29,640 nucleotides of DNA from Sodaliphilus sp050873765 (GCA_050873765.1 JBNMJK010000030.1:1-29640); one strand, 5' to 3'; counted from the stretch's first letter, positions 14,048 through 22,265 are shown. The notes: generated by a model from the letters alone, not told the origin. Translations and numbers: made by a program.

Positions 14048-14688
14048 ACCTAAAAGATATAGCTATTTTTGGCGCAGGAGGCTTTGGCCGTGAAGTGGCT
14101 TGCCTCTTAAATAACATTAATTCAAAGGAGCCTACATGGAATTTTGTGGGGTTCTACGACGATGGCCTTGAGAAAGGCTCACGCGTGGACTATGGGAAAA
14201 TTCTTGGAGGCATTTCCGACCTCAATGCAGTGAACCGCCCGCTGAGCGTGGTGGTGGCATTAGGTGCACCCGCTTCACTGAAAAAGGTGGTGGCGCAAAT
14301 TCACAATGAGTTTATTCAGTATCCAAATATTATTTCACCCGACACCAATTGGCTCGACCCTGGCAATGTGCGTCTGGGCAAAGGCAATGTGGTGAGCGTG
14401 GGCAGCTATTTCTCATGCAATGTGAGCATGGGCGACTTCAATATGTTTGTGGGTTACACCACCGTGGGGCACGACAGCACCTTCGGCTGCTATAATAGCC
14501 TGATGCCCGGTGCCAGAATTTCGGGAAAAGTGACCATTGGCGATGGCAATTTAGTGGGCTCCGGAGCGGTGGTGCTTCAAGGACTCACCGTGGGGCACGA
14601 CACCACCATAGCGGCAGGCTCCATCATCATGGCCAACACTAAAGATGGCCACACCTATCTCGGCTGCCCGGCAAAAAAGGTGTTCTAA
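14044..14688 (+). CDS. NeuD/PglD-like sugar O- or N-acyltransferase
   Basis: A 214-residue enzyme. The N-terminal Rossmann-like domain opens MNLKDIAIFGAGGFGREVACLLN (GAGGFGRE, residues 10-17). The left-handed beta-helix of hexapeptide repeats runs from about residue 105 (VRLGKGNVVSVGSYFS) to the C-terminus, with the probable catalytic His143 in TTVGHDSTFG. The end LGCPAKKVF is the usual family ending. NeuD/PglD proteins transfer an acetyl group from acetyl-CoA to a sugar or amino sugar. Here it overlaps the preceding transferase by 4 nt and precedes the VOC-FkbH-ACP genes by 40 nt. It could be a normal acetyltransferase, or (inference) the enzyme that takes an acyl group from the adjacent ACP. 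Confidence 0.9.
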   Translation: MNLKDIAIFGAGGFGREVACLLNNINSKEPTWNFVGFYDDGLEKGSRVDYGKILGGISDLNAVNRPLSVVVALGAPASLKKVVAQIHNEFIQYPNIISPDTNWLDPGNVRLGKGNVVSVGSYFSCNVSMGDFNMFVGYTTVGHDSTFGCYNSLMPGARISGKVTIGDGNLVGSGAVVLQGLTVGHDTTIAAGSIIMANTKDGHTYLGCPAKKVF

Positions 14689-14728
14689 ACCGTAACTACT
14701 ATAATATTATCTATTATTATCCACCACA

Positions 14729-15130
14729 ATGACCGACAGCTTAAAATTTCATCATATAGGCATGGCAGTTTTCTCTATTGAGAAGACCGCGAAATTCTAT
14801 ACCGATGCTGGCTATGAGCAAACCCCGACCGTGTTCGACCCCATTCAGAACGTGAATATATGCTTCCTTACCAAGGCAAATATGCCCACCGTGGAGCTAC
14901 TCGAACCGGTAGATGCCGATTCGCCGGTGAACCAGTGTCTCCGCAAAAACGGCGTGGCACCCTATCACACCTGCTATGAGGCGCGCGACTTGGCCCAAGC
15001 GGCTGCTGAATTACAGCAAAAACGTATTTTCCCCTTAGGAGATGCCGCTGTGGCGGTGGCTTTTGGAGGCAAGAAGGTGCAGTTTTTCTACAACAAGAAC
15101 ATTGGCTTAATTGAAATTGTGCAACAATGA
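14729..15130 (+). CDS. VOC-family (glyoxalase-like) protein
   Basis: A 133-residue protein with the paired beta-alpha-beta-beta-beta modules of the vicinal oxygen chelate fold. The four expected metal-ligand positions are visible: His in KFHHIGMAV, Glu in PTVELLEPV, His in APYHTCYE and Glu in GLIEIVQQ. This layout is closest to methylmalonyl-CoA epimerase-type members, which act on acyl thioesters. That would suit a substrate held on the ACP encoded two genes on, but this is inferred. The stop overlaps the next start (ATGA at 15127), so it is coupled to the FkbH-like gene. Confidence 0.85.
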   Translation: MTDSLKFHHIGMAVFSIEKTAKFYTDAGYEQTPTVFDPIQNVNICFLTKANMPTVELLEPVDADSPVNQCLRKNGVAPYHTCYEARDLAQAAAELQQKRIFPLGDAAVAVAFGGKKVQFFYNKNIGLIEIVQQ

Positions 15131-16722
15131 AATGGTTCGTCTTTAGAAACAACACGGTAGAGGCTTTTTTCGATGAAAAGACTACCGCCTTCTCTGGCTA
15201 CGACGATGTGAGCGAGGTGCCCGTGAGCGCCGATGGCTTCATCTGGTTCTACCAGGTGCCTGTGAAATTCAACAGCTCCGTGCTGGCGCAGGAAATCAAC
15301 TTCATCACCGAAAAGCTGCAGCTTGTGTGCAGCCGGATAGTGAACAAGCCCTTTGTGATATTCACACTTGAAAATCTGGTGGATCTAAAGCTCGAAACGG
15401 GCGACATGGCTGTGCTCGACGCTATCGACAAATTCGACATCACCGCCCGCCGCCTGGCGCAGGAGCACCAGCAGGTGAAGGTGGTTGACTTTGGCGAATT
15501 TACGATGCAGTATGCTTCCGACCAACTCGTGAGTTGGAAATACTATTTCGTGTCGCAGTCGCTGCTCAATCCAAAGTTGGCGAAAGATTTCAAGCTGTGG
15601 TGGCAGCACATTGAGGCTGAACTGATGTTCAACCGCAAGAAATGCCTGGTGCTCGACCTCGACAACACCATTTGGGGCGGTATTCTTGGCGAACAAGGAC
15701 CCGGTGGCATTAAGGTGGGGGGTGACTACCCCGGCAATGCTTTCCTATATTGGCAGCAGGGACTGGTGGAACTGAGCAAAAATGGCGTGATTCTCACCGT
15801 GTGCAGCAAAAACAACGAGGCCGATGTGCTCGACGTGTGGCGCAACAATCCGTTTATGGTGCTGAACCAGGAGCACATCAGCGCTTACCGAATCAACTGG
15901 CAAGACAAGGCTACCAACATCAAGGAGCTGGCAGAGGAACTCAACATAGGGCTCGACAGTATGGTGTTTGTTGACGACAGCCCCACCGAGCGCGAACTGG
16001 TGAAGCAGATGCTGCCTATGGTGGAGGTGCCCGACTTCCCAAGCAAGCCCTATGAGCTGGTGGATTTCTTCCAGCAGCTGGTGAAGGACTATTTCCGCAT
16101 CTATGAGCTCACTTCCGACGATGCCGACAAGGTGAACCAGTATAAGGCCAATGCCAAACGCAAGTCGGAACAGAAGCGATTTGCACACTTCGACGACTTT
16201 CTCCGCAGTCTCGACATGGAAATCAGGGTGGAAAAGGCCAACGACTACAATCTGCCGCGCATTGCTCAACTCACACAGAAAACCAATCAGTTCAACCTCA
16301 CCACCCGGCGCTACACGCAGACCGGCCTCCGCAAGATGCTCGACGATGGCGCTATGATTTGGTGCATGAGCGTGAGCGACCGCTTTGGCAGCTATGGCAT
16401 ATCGGGCGTGATGATCGTGGTGCCCACTGGCGCCGACAAGGCCGATGTGAACACGCTGCTGCTCAGTTGCCGTGTGCTGGGCAAGGGCATTCAGTACGCC
16501 TTTGTGAACTATATGTTCCAGATGCTGGCTGAAATGGGCTATAAGCAGCTTTCAACCTCCTATTTGCCCACATCGAAGAATGGCCAGGTGAAGGACTTCT
16601 GGGGCGAAGTGGGCGGTGAGCCTGTGAGCCAGACCAAGACGGGCACTACCTACAAGGTGACACTCAACCATAATTTTCAAATCAAAAAATACTACCGATT
16701 CTCAAAAAAATATGGAAAATAA
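15127..16722 (+). CDS. HAD-IIIC family (FkbH-like) enzyme
   Basis: A 531-residue protein. After an N-terminal domain of about 165 residues comes a HAD core with motif I DLDNT (Asp177, Asp179, Thr181), motif II Ser227 in TVCSKNN and the acidic motif VFVDD (Asp283-Asp284). The C-terminal part (about 360-531) is a GNAT-like acyltransferase domain with the family-typical KTNQFNLTTRRY (385-396). FkbH proteins of antibiotic pathways dephosphorylate 1,3-bisphosphoglycerate and load the glyceryl unit onto an ACP. The gene overlaps the VOC gene by 4 nt and the ACP gene by 11 nt, so the cassette is tightly coupled. That it makes glyceryl-ACP here is inference; FkbH-like enzymes with other C3 substrates exist. 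Confidence 0.92.
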   Translation: MKWFVFRNNTVEAFFDEKTTAFSGYDDVSEVPVSADGFIWFYQVPVKFNSSVLAQEINFITEKLQLVCSRIVNKPFVIFTLENLVDLKLETGDMAVLDAIDKFDITARRLAQEHQQVKVVDFGEFTMQYASDQLVSWKYYFVSQSLLNPKLAKDFKLWWQHIEAELMFNRKKCLVLDLDNTIWGGILGEQGPGGIKVGGDYPGNAFLYWQQGLVELSKNGVILTVCSKNNEADVLDVWRNNPFMVLNQEHISAYRINWQDKATNIKELAEELNIGLDSMVFVDDSPTERELVKQMLPMVEVPDFPSKPYELVDFFQQLVKDYFRIYELTSDDADKVNQYKANAKRKSEQKRFAHFDDFLRSLDMEIRVEKANDYNLPRIAQLTQKTNQFNLTTRRYTQTGLRKMLDDGAMIWCMSVSDRFGSYGISGVMIVVPTGADKADVNTLLLSCRVLGKGIQYAFVNYMFQMLAEMGYKQLSTSYLPTSKNGQVKDFWGEVGGEPVSQTKTGTTYKVTLNHNFQIKKYYRFSKKYGK

Positions 16723-16933
16723 AATTCTTGAAATTATGAAAGAGGTGTTCGACACCTCTGATATCGACACCTCCTGCTCGCAGGACTCGTGTGAAAACTG
16801 GGACTCGCTCCACCACTTGATGCTCATTTCAGAGCTGGAGGAGGCCTTCGATGTGGAGTTCGACCCAGAAGAAATCGCTGAAATGAAGAGTTACGCCAAA
16901 GTGAAAGAAGCCCTCGACAAAAAGCGCTCTTAA
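16712..16933 (+). CDS. Acyl carrier protein
   Basis: A 73-residue acidic protein of PP-binding (ACP) type. Ser32 in CENWDSLHHLMLISELEEAF is the expected attachment site for 4'-phosphopantetheine; the family usually has (D/W)DSL here. It is followed by the helix II and III pattern FDVEFDPEEIAEMKSYAKVKEAL. It is distinct from a housekeeping AcpP, which reads DSLD(T/M)VEL. The ATG lies 11 nt inside the FkbH-like gene, a common arrangement for FkbH-ACP pairs and strong evidence that the two products work together. It would carry the acyl (probably glyceryl) group. Confidence 0.93.
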   Translation: MENKILEIMKEVFDTSDIDTSCSQDSCENWDSLHHLMLISELEEAFDVEFDPEEIAEMKSYAKVKEALDKKRS

Positions 16934-17133
16934 CTAATTTCCTTGTGTAGATAAATACCAATCCGCGTATTATATATCGAATAAAACCAGGTTTAAGCTG
17001 ATAACTGACTATCTTTTTTAAAATTGTATAGGAAATAAATAGTGTGTTCTTCCGTATTTCGGCCGTAACTGGTTCGAGACTAGGTTGCTTGCAGTGATTG
17101 GAAGAAAATTTGACGTATAGTAAATGATTGATA

Positions 17134-18252
17134 ATGAGCTTATTAAAGCAAATAGGGGGGGGTAAAAATGAGGTTGCTCTTTCGGAAAACCACCACACCG
17201 TAGGTGCAGATTCGGTTTCAAAGACTGAAGGTGAGTCAGAAAGAAGAATTTCGGTTATAGTACCGGTTTATAATGTGGCTGAATATGTGGCTGAGTGCAT
17301 ACAAAGCCTATTCAACCAAACTTATAAGGATTTCGAAATCATTGTGATAGATGATTGCGGAACCGACGACAGCATGGCAAAAGTGCGGGCATGTATTGCT
17401 CGCAATGGCTTGGTGCGTTTGCAGCACTGCGATGCTGAGCGCTACGGCTCCTCTGGCTGTGGCATAGAGGTGCGTATTGTCACACATTCGGCTAATATGG
17501 GACTGAGCGAGGCGCGCAATTCGGGCATTCGCGCAGCCAATGGCCACTACCTTTTCTTCCTCGACAGCGACGATAAGGTGACGCCCAATTGCATCGCGCT
17601 GCTGGAAGAACAGACACGCCTTCACCCAGGCGTGGATTTTGTGCAGTGCGGAATGTGGAGCGATGACCCGAAAATGAATCGTTACCTCCATGATTTTGTT
17701 GACTATTTTCATGTGCCCCTCTATATGGAGGGTAGGAAATGCCGCTCAATTTTGTATGGCCGTCAGCTCGGATTAATGGCTAATGGCCGCATGGTAAGCC
17801 GAAAGTTCGTCAATGAAAACCATCTCTTCTTCAAGCCTGGGATTATCCATGAAGATGATGAGTGGTCGTTTAGGGTGGCTAAACATATTAATAGCTATTC
17901 CTATATCCCAGAAGAAATTTTCTTCTACAGGCGCAATCCCAATGGCATTATGGCTCATTCGCATCAAGAGCGTGCCTATACCAGCATGTGTGGCATCGCT
18001 GATGAGATATTGGATCAGTTGCCTTCTTTCAGATACTACTTCACGGAGCTTCTTTTTGCTGTTCGAGAAATGAATTTGGCTTGGGAAAATGCCGGCGTGA
18101 ATCCGCTTGACTATATGAAATATGGCAAGAATGTGTTGATCCGTGGCATCTATAAGCATTGGAATGGTGGTAAAGTGAAGAAAACGGTTGTGTTTTTCCT
18201 CTTTGGTATGGCATTTTGGGGAAATCGGTTTTTATTAGATAAAGGGGAATGA
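17134..18252 (+). CDS. GT2-family glycosyltransferase with G8 tract at its start
   Basis: About 372 residues from ATG 17134 (a TTG at 17128 is in frame just upstream). GT2 features: RRISVIVPVYNVAEYVAECIQSL, IVIDDCGTDDS, NMGLSEARNSGIRAANG and the metal site FLDSDDKVTPN. Eight consecutive G (17155-17162) encode Gly codons 8-10. Between this tract and the GT core there is no in-frame ATG, GTG or TTG, so translation must cross it. An ATG at 17124 in another frame reads through the tract to a stop at 17163, but would join the GT frame if the tract had seven G. With nine G neither start works. This is the layout of a phase-variable gene. The stop overlaps the next start (ATGA at 18249). Confidence 0.88.
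   Translation: MSLLKQIGGGKNEVALSENHHTVGADSVSKTEGESERRISVIVPVYNVAEYVAECIQSLFNQTYKDFEIIVIDDCGTDDSMAKVRACIARNGLVRLQHCDAERYGSSGCGIEVRIVTHSANMGLSEARNSGIRAANGHYLFFLDSDDKVTPNCIALLEEQTRLHPGVDFVQCGMWSDDPKMNRYLHDFVDYFHVPLYMEGRKCRSILYGRQLGLMANGRMVSRKFVNENHLFFKPGIIHEDDEWSFRVAKHINSYSYIPEEIFFYRRNPNGIMAHSHQERAYTSMCGIADEILDQLPSFRYYFTELLFAVREMNLAWENAGVNPLDYMKYGKNVLIRGIYKHWNGGKVKKTVVFFLFGMAFWGNRFLLDKGE
17155..17162 (+). repeat. Homopolymeric G8 tract in a glycosyltransferase 5' end
   Basis: Eight G residues lie 21 nt into the coding region. Poly-G tracts of this length are known slipped-strand mutation sites in phase-variable surface-glycan genes of other bacteria. Confidence 0.85.
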
Positions 18253-19249
18253 TGAAAACTGATGACCAACTTATTACGCTTTCGGTGATTGTGCCTTGCT
18301 ATAATGTGGCACAGTATCTCCACAATTTCCTGTGCTGCACAGAAAAGCAGTGGGGCAGGCACGACGACTATGAGGTGATTTTTGTGAACGACGGCAGCAC
18401 AGACGCCACGCCCGACATTCTGCAGCGCTTTGTGGACCGTGATCCGCGCCACCGCCTGCTTATCAACCAGCAGAACGGCGGAGTGTCGGCAGCACGAAAT
18501 GCAGGAATCGATGCTGCCCGGGGCACATGGATAGGTTTCGCCGACCCCGACGACTTGATAGCCGACGGCGCCTATGCCTATCTGATGGACCATTTCCTCG
18601 ACCCCGAAACCGACCTGCTGTCCTTTGAATGGCAAGGTGTGGAAGAAGATGAAATGGTAGGCTCACGCCATGACTTGAGCTTGCAGAAAGAAAATTCGGT
18701 AGTATGGAGCGGATTAAGCAACAACTGCAAGCATCTTATACAGTCGGCTTGGCAATGCATATATCGGAAACAGGTGATCGATACTTATTCAATAAGGTTT
18801 AACACCTCTTTGACAAACACTGAAGATGTGTTGTTTAATGCCATTATCCTGTCGAAAAACATTCGTGTGAAATGCTTAGGCACAAAGTGCTATTACCATG
18901 TGATTCATCCGTATTCCACTACACATTCTTTAAATCAAGAAAAGCTAAAGTCGCACATCTATGGCGCGACCAGTGCATAGAAGAAGTGTCTAAACTTTCT
19001 GCTAATGGCTTTAACCCAAAGCCAATAATATGCTTATTGGTGTTTTTCCTTGCCACTCAAGTTCTACGAAGTGATATGAGATTGGAGGAAGTGACATCTG
19101 TGTCTGAGCGCTTGAAGGCTCTTGGCGCGATACCTTTTCATGGTGAAGATTATAATCAGCGCATGCTTCTCGCTGCCTTGCAGCACCCTTGCATCATTCC
19201 TGCTTTAAGACTCATGGTGAAGGTGAGAAGATTAATAAAAAGAATTTAG
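18249..19249 (+). pseudogene. GT2-family glycosyltransferase, frameshifted near codon 231
   Basis: The first frame (18249-18980, 243 residues) contains a good GT2 domain: LSVIVPCYNVAQYL, VNDGSTDATPD, NGGVSAARNAGIDAARG and FADPDD. It stops at 18980 soon after HSLNQEKLKSH. A second frame, shifted by -1, continues to 19249 with a plausible GT C-terminus (HLWRDQCIEEVSKLSANG ... LRLMVKVRRLIKRI). Adding one A to the AAAA run at 18940-18943 gives a continuous frame reading NQEKAKVAHLWRDQC. The joined product would be about 333 residues, close to the 329-residue transferase at the head of the cluster. So this is one gene with a 1-nt deletion, a sequencing error, or a switchable site. It overlaps the preceding gene by 4 nt. 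Confidence 0.8.
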
Positions 19250-19422
19250 AACATCGATTTATTTTGCATCATTCATCAGTGATGATGATATGGAAGGATG
19301 ACGAATGCAATAGATTTTTCGTGTGGATTCGTGGTTGGTGATTTGTGGCGTGCGGTGTGTGAAAAAATGCGAAATTGGTTAATGTAGTGAAAAAGTGGGG
19401 CGAAGCGAGGGAAAACAGCATA

Positions 19423-19438
19423 TATTTTTGTAAATTTG
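19423..19438 (+). promoter_or_regulatory. Tandem -7 elements upstream of the oxidoreductase operon
   Basis: TATTTTTG (19423-19430) is followed directly by TAAATTTG (19431-19438); both fit the TAnnTTTG consensus. Neither has a TTG at the standard distance. They would give leaders of about 30-40 nt before the ATG at 19474. The rest of 19250-19422 shows nothing I can assign. Confidence 0.4.
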
Positions 19439-19473
19439 TGAGAATTAACGAAAAATTATCTAACGAATAGCTT

Positions 19474-19704
19474 ATGGCTAAAATACACGGTGCTGTGGTC
19501 GTGAACACAGAGCGATGCAAAGGCTGCAACCTTTGCGTGGTGGCTTGCCCTACGGGGGTGCTCGACCTTCAGAAAAAAGAAGTGAACAATCGCGGTTATC
19601 ATTTTGCCTATATGGCGGCGGCAGAGAAGTGCATCGGCTGTCAGAGCTGTGCATTGGTGTGCCCCGACGCCTGCATTGAGGTGTATCGCGTGGTGGAAAA
19701 ATAA
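19474..19704 (+). CDS. vorD: 2-oxoacid:ferredoxin oxidoreductase, ferredoxin-like delta subunit
   Basis: A 76-residue protein carrying two [4Fe-4S] sites: CKGCNLCVVACP and CIGCQSCALVCP, each CxxCxxCxxxCP. It is the electron-transfer subunit of the four-subunit oxidoreductase encoded by the next three genes, passing electrons from the TPP site to ferredoxin. The order delta, alpha, beta, gamma with short gaps (40, -1 and 12 nt) is that of branched-chain or 2-oxoglutarate type enzymes. The gene symbol follows the vor naming; whether the substrate is 2-oxoisovalerate or 2-oxoglutarate is not decided by this subunit. Confidence 0.9.
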   Translation: MAKIHGAVVVNTERCKGCNLCVVACPTGVLDLQKKEVNNRGYHFAYMAAAEKCIGCQSCALVCPDACIEVYRVVEK

Positions 19705-19744
19705 CAAGAAAGAAAAATAATCTACATACTCATCTCGATTATAT

Positions 19745-20833
19745 ATGAACGAAGAAGTGAAATTGATGAAGGGTAATGATGCCTTGGCTATGGCTGCCAT
19801 TCGATATGGCGCCGACGGCTATTTTGGCTATCCTATTACTCCGCAGTCGGAAGTGCTTGAATGTCTGGAGGCTGAAATGCCATGGGACACCACCGGCATG
19901 GTGGTGCTGCAAGCCGAGAGCGAAGTGGCTGCAATCAATATGGTGTATGCTGGCGCCTCCTGTGGAAAGGCGGTGATGACATCTACCTCAAGTCCGGGCT
20001 TCAGCCTGATGCAGGAGGGGGTGTCGTATATGGCGGCAAGCGAGGTGCCTGCCTTGCTGGTGAATGTGATGCGTGGCGGCCCGGGTCTGGGCACTATCCA
20101 CCCATCGCAGGCCGATTATTTCCAGGCCACCAAGGGCGGCGGCCATGGCGACTACCACATGATAGTGCTGGCGCCGAGCAGCGTGCAGGAAATGGCCGAC
20201 TTTGTGGGTCTCGGCTGGGACTTGGCGTTTAAGTATCGCTGTGTGTCGATTATTCTTGCCGACGGTGTGATCGGGCAGATGATGGAGAAGGTGGTGCTGC
20301 CACCGCAGCGCCCACGCCGCACCGAAGATGAGATTCGCCGCGATTGTCCATGGGCTGTGAACGGCCGAAAGGGTATGCGCCCCAAAAACATTATCACTTC
20401 GCTTGAGCTCGACGACGACAAGATGGAGGAGATTAACCGCCGGCTTCAGCGCACCTACAAGGAAATTGAGCAAAACGAATCGCGCTGCGAACTGGTGAAC
20501 ACCACCGACTGCGACTATCTGATTGTGGCTTTCGGCAGCCAAGCGCGCATTGCCATGAAGACGATGGAGACGGCGCGGGAGCAGGGCCTGAAGGTGGGTC
20601 TGGCGCGCCCTATCACGCTGTGGCCTTTCCCTGTTGAGCAAATCCGCCAGGCCGCTGCCTCTGCCAAGGGGCTGCTGGTGGTGGAACTTGACGCCGGACA
20701 GATGATTGAAGATGTGAAACTCGCCATAGAATGTGGCAAGCCTGTGGAGCATTACGGACGCATGGGCGGCAATGTGCCCACGCCCGACGAGGTGCTCGAT
20801 GCGCTGAAAGAGAAATTCATCACTAAGAAGTAA
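19745..20833 (+). CDS. vorB: 2-oxoacid:ferredoxin oxidoreductase alpha subunit (VorB type)
   Basis: A 362-residue subunit that contributes the pyrimidine-binding domain for thiamine pyrophosphate. The opening KLMKGNDALAMAAIRYGADGYFGYPITPQSEV contains GYPITP, characteristic of the family. TSSPGFSLMQEGVSYMAASEVPALLVNVMRGGPGLG follows the typical alpha-subunit pattern. The C-terminal third (from about residue 255, DYLIVAFGSQARIAMKTM) is the transketolase-C-like domain. The complex oxidatively decarboxylates a 2-oxoacid to acyl-CoA with reduction of ferredoxin, or works in the reductive direction in anaerobes. The stop codon shares its last base with the next gene's ATG at 20833, so the genes are coupled. 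Confidence 0.94.
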   Translation: MNEEVKLMKGNDALAMAAIRYGADGYFGYPITPQSEVLECLEAEMPWDTTGMVVLQAESEVAAINMVYAGASCGKAVMTSTSSPGFSLMQEGVSYMAASEVPALLVNVMRGGPGLGTIHPSQADYFQATKGGGHGDYHMIVLAPSSVQEMADFVGLGWDLAFKYRCVSIILADGVIGQMMEKVVLPPQRPRRTEDEIRRDCPWAVNGRKGMRPKNIITSLELDDDKMEEINRRLQRTYKEIEQNESRCELVNTTDCDYLIVAFGSQARIAMKTMETAREQGLKVGLARPITLWPFPVEQIRQAAASAKGLLVVELDAGQMIEDVKLAIECGKPVEHYGRMGGNVPTPDEVLDALKEKFITKK

Positions 20834-21621
20834 TGGCTATGGAACTGAAAGATATTATTCAACCGCAGAACAGGGTGTATAAGAAGCCTACTCTGCTCAA
20901 CGACAACAATATGCACTATTGCCCTGGCTGCAGTCATGGCGTGGTGCACAAATTAGTGGCGGAAATCATTGAGGAGATGGGCGCCACGGAGTATGCCATT
21001 GGCGTGTCGCCAGTGGGCTGCGCGGTGTTTGCCTACAATTATGTGGATATCGACTGGCTTGAGGCAGCCCACGGCCGTGCCACCGCTATGGCTACGGCTG
21101 TGAAGCGACTGATGCCCGACAAGCTGGTGTTTACTTATCAAGGTGATGGCGACTTTGCCGCCATAGGCACGTGCGAGTCGATTCATGCGTGCAACCGTGG
21201 CGAGAACATTGCCATTATCTTTATCAATAATGCCATCTATGGTATGACGGGCGGACAAATGGCGCCCACCACGCTCCTTGGCCAAAAAACCGCCACTTGT
21301 CCCTACGGCAGGCGTGTGGACTTGAATGGCTATCCGCTCTCCATCACTCCGCTGCTTGCCCAGCTCGACGGCACTTGCTATGTGACGCGCCAGAGTGTGC
21401 ACACCCCGGCTGCTGTGCGTAAAGCTAAAGCTGCCATCAGACGGGCGTTTGAAAACAGTATGCAGGGCGAGGGCACCTCGGTGGTGGAGATTGTGAGCAC
21501 TTGCAGCTCAGGGTGGAAAATGACTCCGGAGCAGGCCAACAATTGGATGGCGGAGAATATGTTTAAGAAATATCCGTTGGGCGATTTGAAAAACGTAGCC
21601 GACAACAACGACAATAAATAA
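20833..21621 (+). CDS. vorA: 2-oxoacid:ferredoxin oxidoreductase beta subunit (TPP-binding)
   Basis: A 262-residue catalytic subunit. MHYCPGCSHG (Cys30 and Cys33) and the TPP/Mg motif GDGDFAAIG (from residue 104) with the closing INNAIYGMTGGQMAPTT (131-147) are the standard beta-subunit features. It binds the diphosphate end of thiamine pyrophosphate and pairs with the alpha subunit. The ATG at 20833 overlaps the previous TAA by one base; an alternative ATG at 20839 (MELKDII) is also possible. The gamma gene follows after 12 nt. Confidence 0.94.
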   Translation: MAMELKDIIQPQNRVYKKPTLLNDNNMHYCPGCSHGVVHKLVAEIIEEMGATEYAIGVSPVGCAVFAYNYVDIDWLEAAHGRATAMATAVKRLMPDKLVFTYQGDGDFAAIGTCESIHACNRGENIAIIFINNAIYGMTGGQMAPTTLLGQKTATCPYGRRVDLNGYPLSITPLLAQLDGTCYVTRQSVHTPAAVRKAKAAIRRAFENSMQGEGTSVVEIVSTCSSGWKMTPEQANNWMAENMFKKYPLGDLKNVADNNDNK

Positions 21622-21633
21622 AGAATAAGCGCA

Positions 21634-22173
21634 ATGAAGGAAGAATTGATTATAGCCGGATTCGGCGGACAAGGTGTGCTCAGTATGGGCAAGATTTTGG
21701 CTTATTCTGGATTGATGGACAATAAGGAAATCACTTGGATGCCATCATACGGACCCGAACAGCGTGGCGGCACGGCGAATGTGACCGTGATTTTGAGCGA
21801 TGACCGCATCAGTTCGCCAATCCTCAATATGTACGACACCGCCATCGTGCTCAATCAGCAGAGTCTCGACCGCTTTGAGAGCAAGGTGAAGCCGGGTGGG
21901 GTGCTGATTTACGACAGCTACGGCATACACCAGCCTCCCACACGCACCGACATTAAGGTGCACTGCATTCATGCGATGGAGGCTTCGTTTGATATGAAGA
22001 ACAGTAAGGCTTTCAATATGATAGTGCTTGGCGCCTACTTGAAGATTAAGCCGGTGGTGAGCATCGACAATGTGCTGAAAGGCCTGAAGAAGACGCTCCC
22101 TGAACGCCACTGGAATCTGCTTCCCATGAATGAGGAGGCACTCAAAAAGGGTATGACCCTGGTGGAGGGTTAA
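21634..22173 (+). CDS. vorC: 2-oxoacid:ferredoxin oxidoreductase gamma subunit
   Basis: A 179-residue subunit of the pyruvate/ketoisovalerate oxidoreductase gamma family. The opening MKEELIIAGFGGQGVLSMGKILAYSG and WMPSYGPEQRGGTANVTVILSD are the standard gamma signatures, involved in CoA-related binding at the interface. It is the last gene of the four-gene operon. Downstream, a small stem (TGCCAC ... GTGGCA, 22181-22198) and the larger hairpin at 22211-22244 separate it from the convergent metallophosphoesterase gene. Confidence 0.93.
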   Translation: MKEELIIAGFGGQGVLSMGKILAYSGLMDNKEITWMPSYGPEQRGGTANVTVILSDDRISSPILNMYDTAIVLNQQSLDRFESKVKPGGVLIYDSYGIHQPPTRTDIKVHCIHAMEASFDMKNSKAFNMIVLGAYLKIKPVVSIDNVLKGLKKTLPERHWNLLPMNEEALKKGMTLVEG

Positions 22174-22210
22174 CATTTCGTGCCACGTTATTGTGGCAGG
22201 GGAAGCCTTT

Positions 22211-22244
22211 GTGGGGCGGACGCGAAATATTGCGTCCGCCCCAC
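22211..22244. terminator. GC-rich hairpin between convergent genes (palindromic repeat, copy 2)
   Basis: A perfect 13-bp stem, GTGGGGCGGACGC (22211-22223) with its complement at 22232-22244, has an 8-nt loop. It lies 38 nt after the vor operon and 21 nt from the convergent metallophosphoesterase stop, the right place for a bidirectional terminator. No strong T run flanks it. Its left arm is shared with the element at 5988-6013, so it is also a dispersed repeat. Confidence 0.65.
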
Positions 22245-22265
22245 GTTGGTGATTGTGGTCCGCAG

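Noticed and set aside
16934..17123. Additional small gene between the ACP gene and the second glycosyltransferase
   Set aside because: The region is AT-rich with frequent stops in the forward frames. The minus-strand frames there have no motifs and run into the antisense of real genes.
19988..20752. A 254-codon minus-strand frame opposite vorB
   Set aside because: It is antisense to a gene with complete family signatures. Its product is His- and Leu-rich without domain features.
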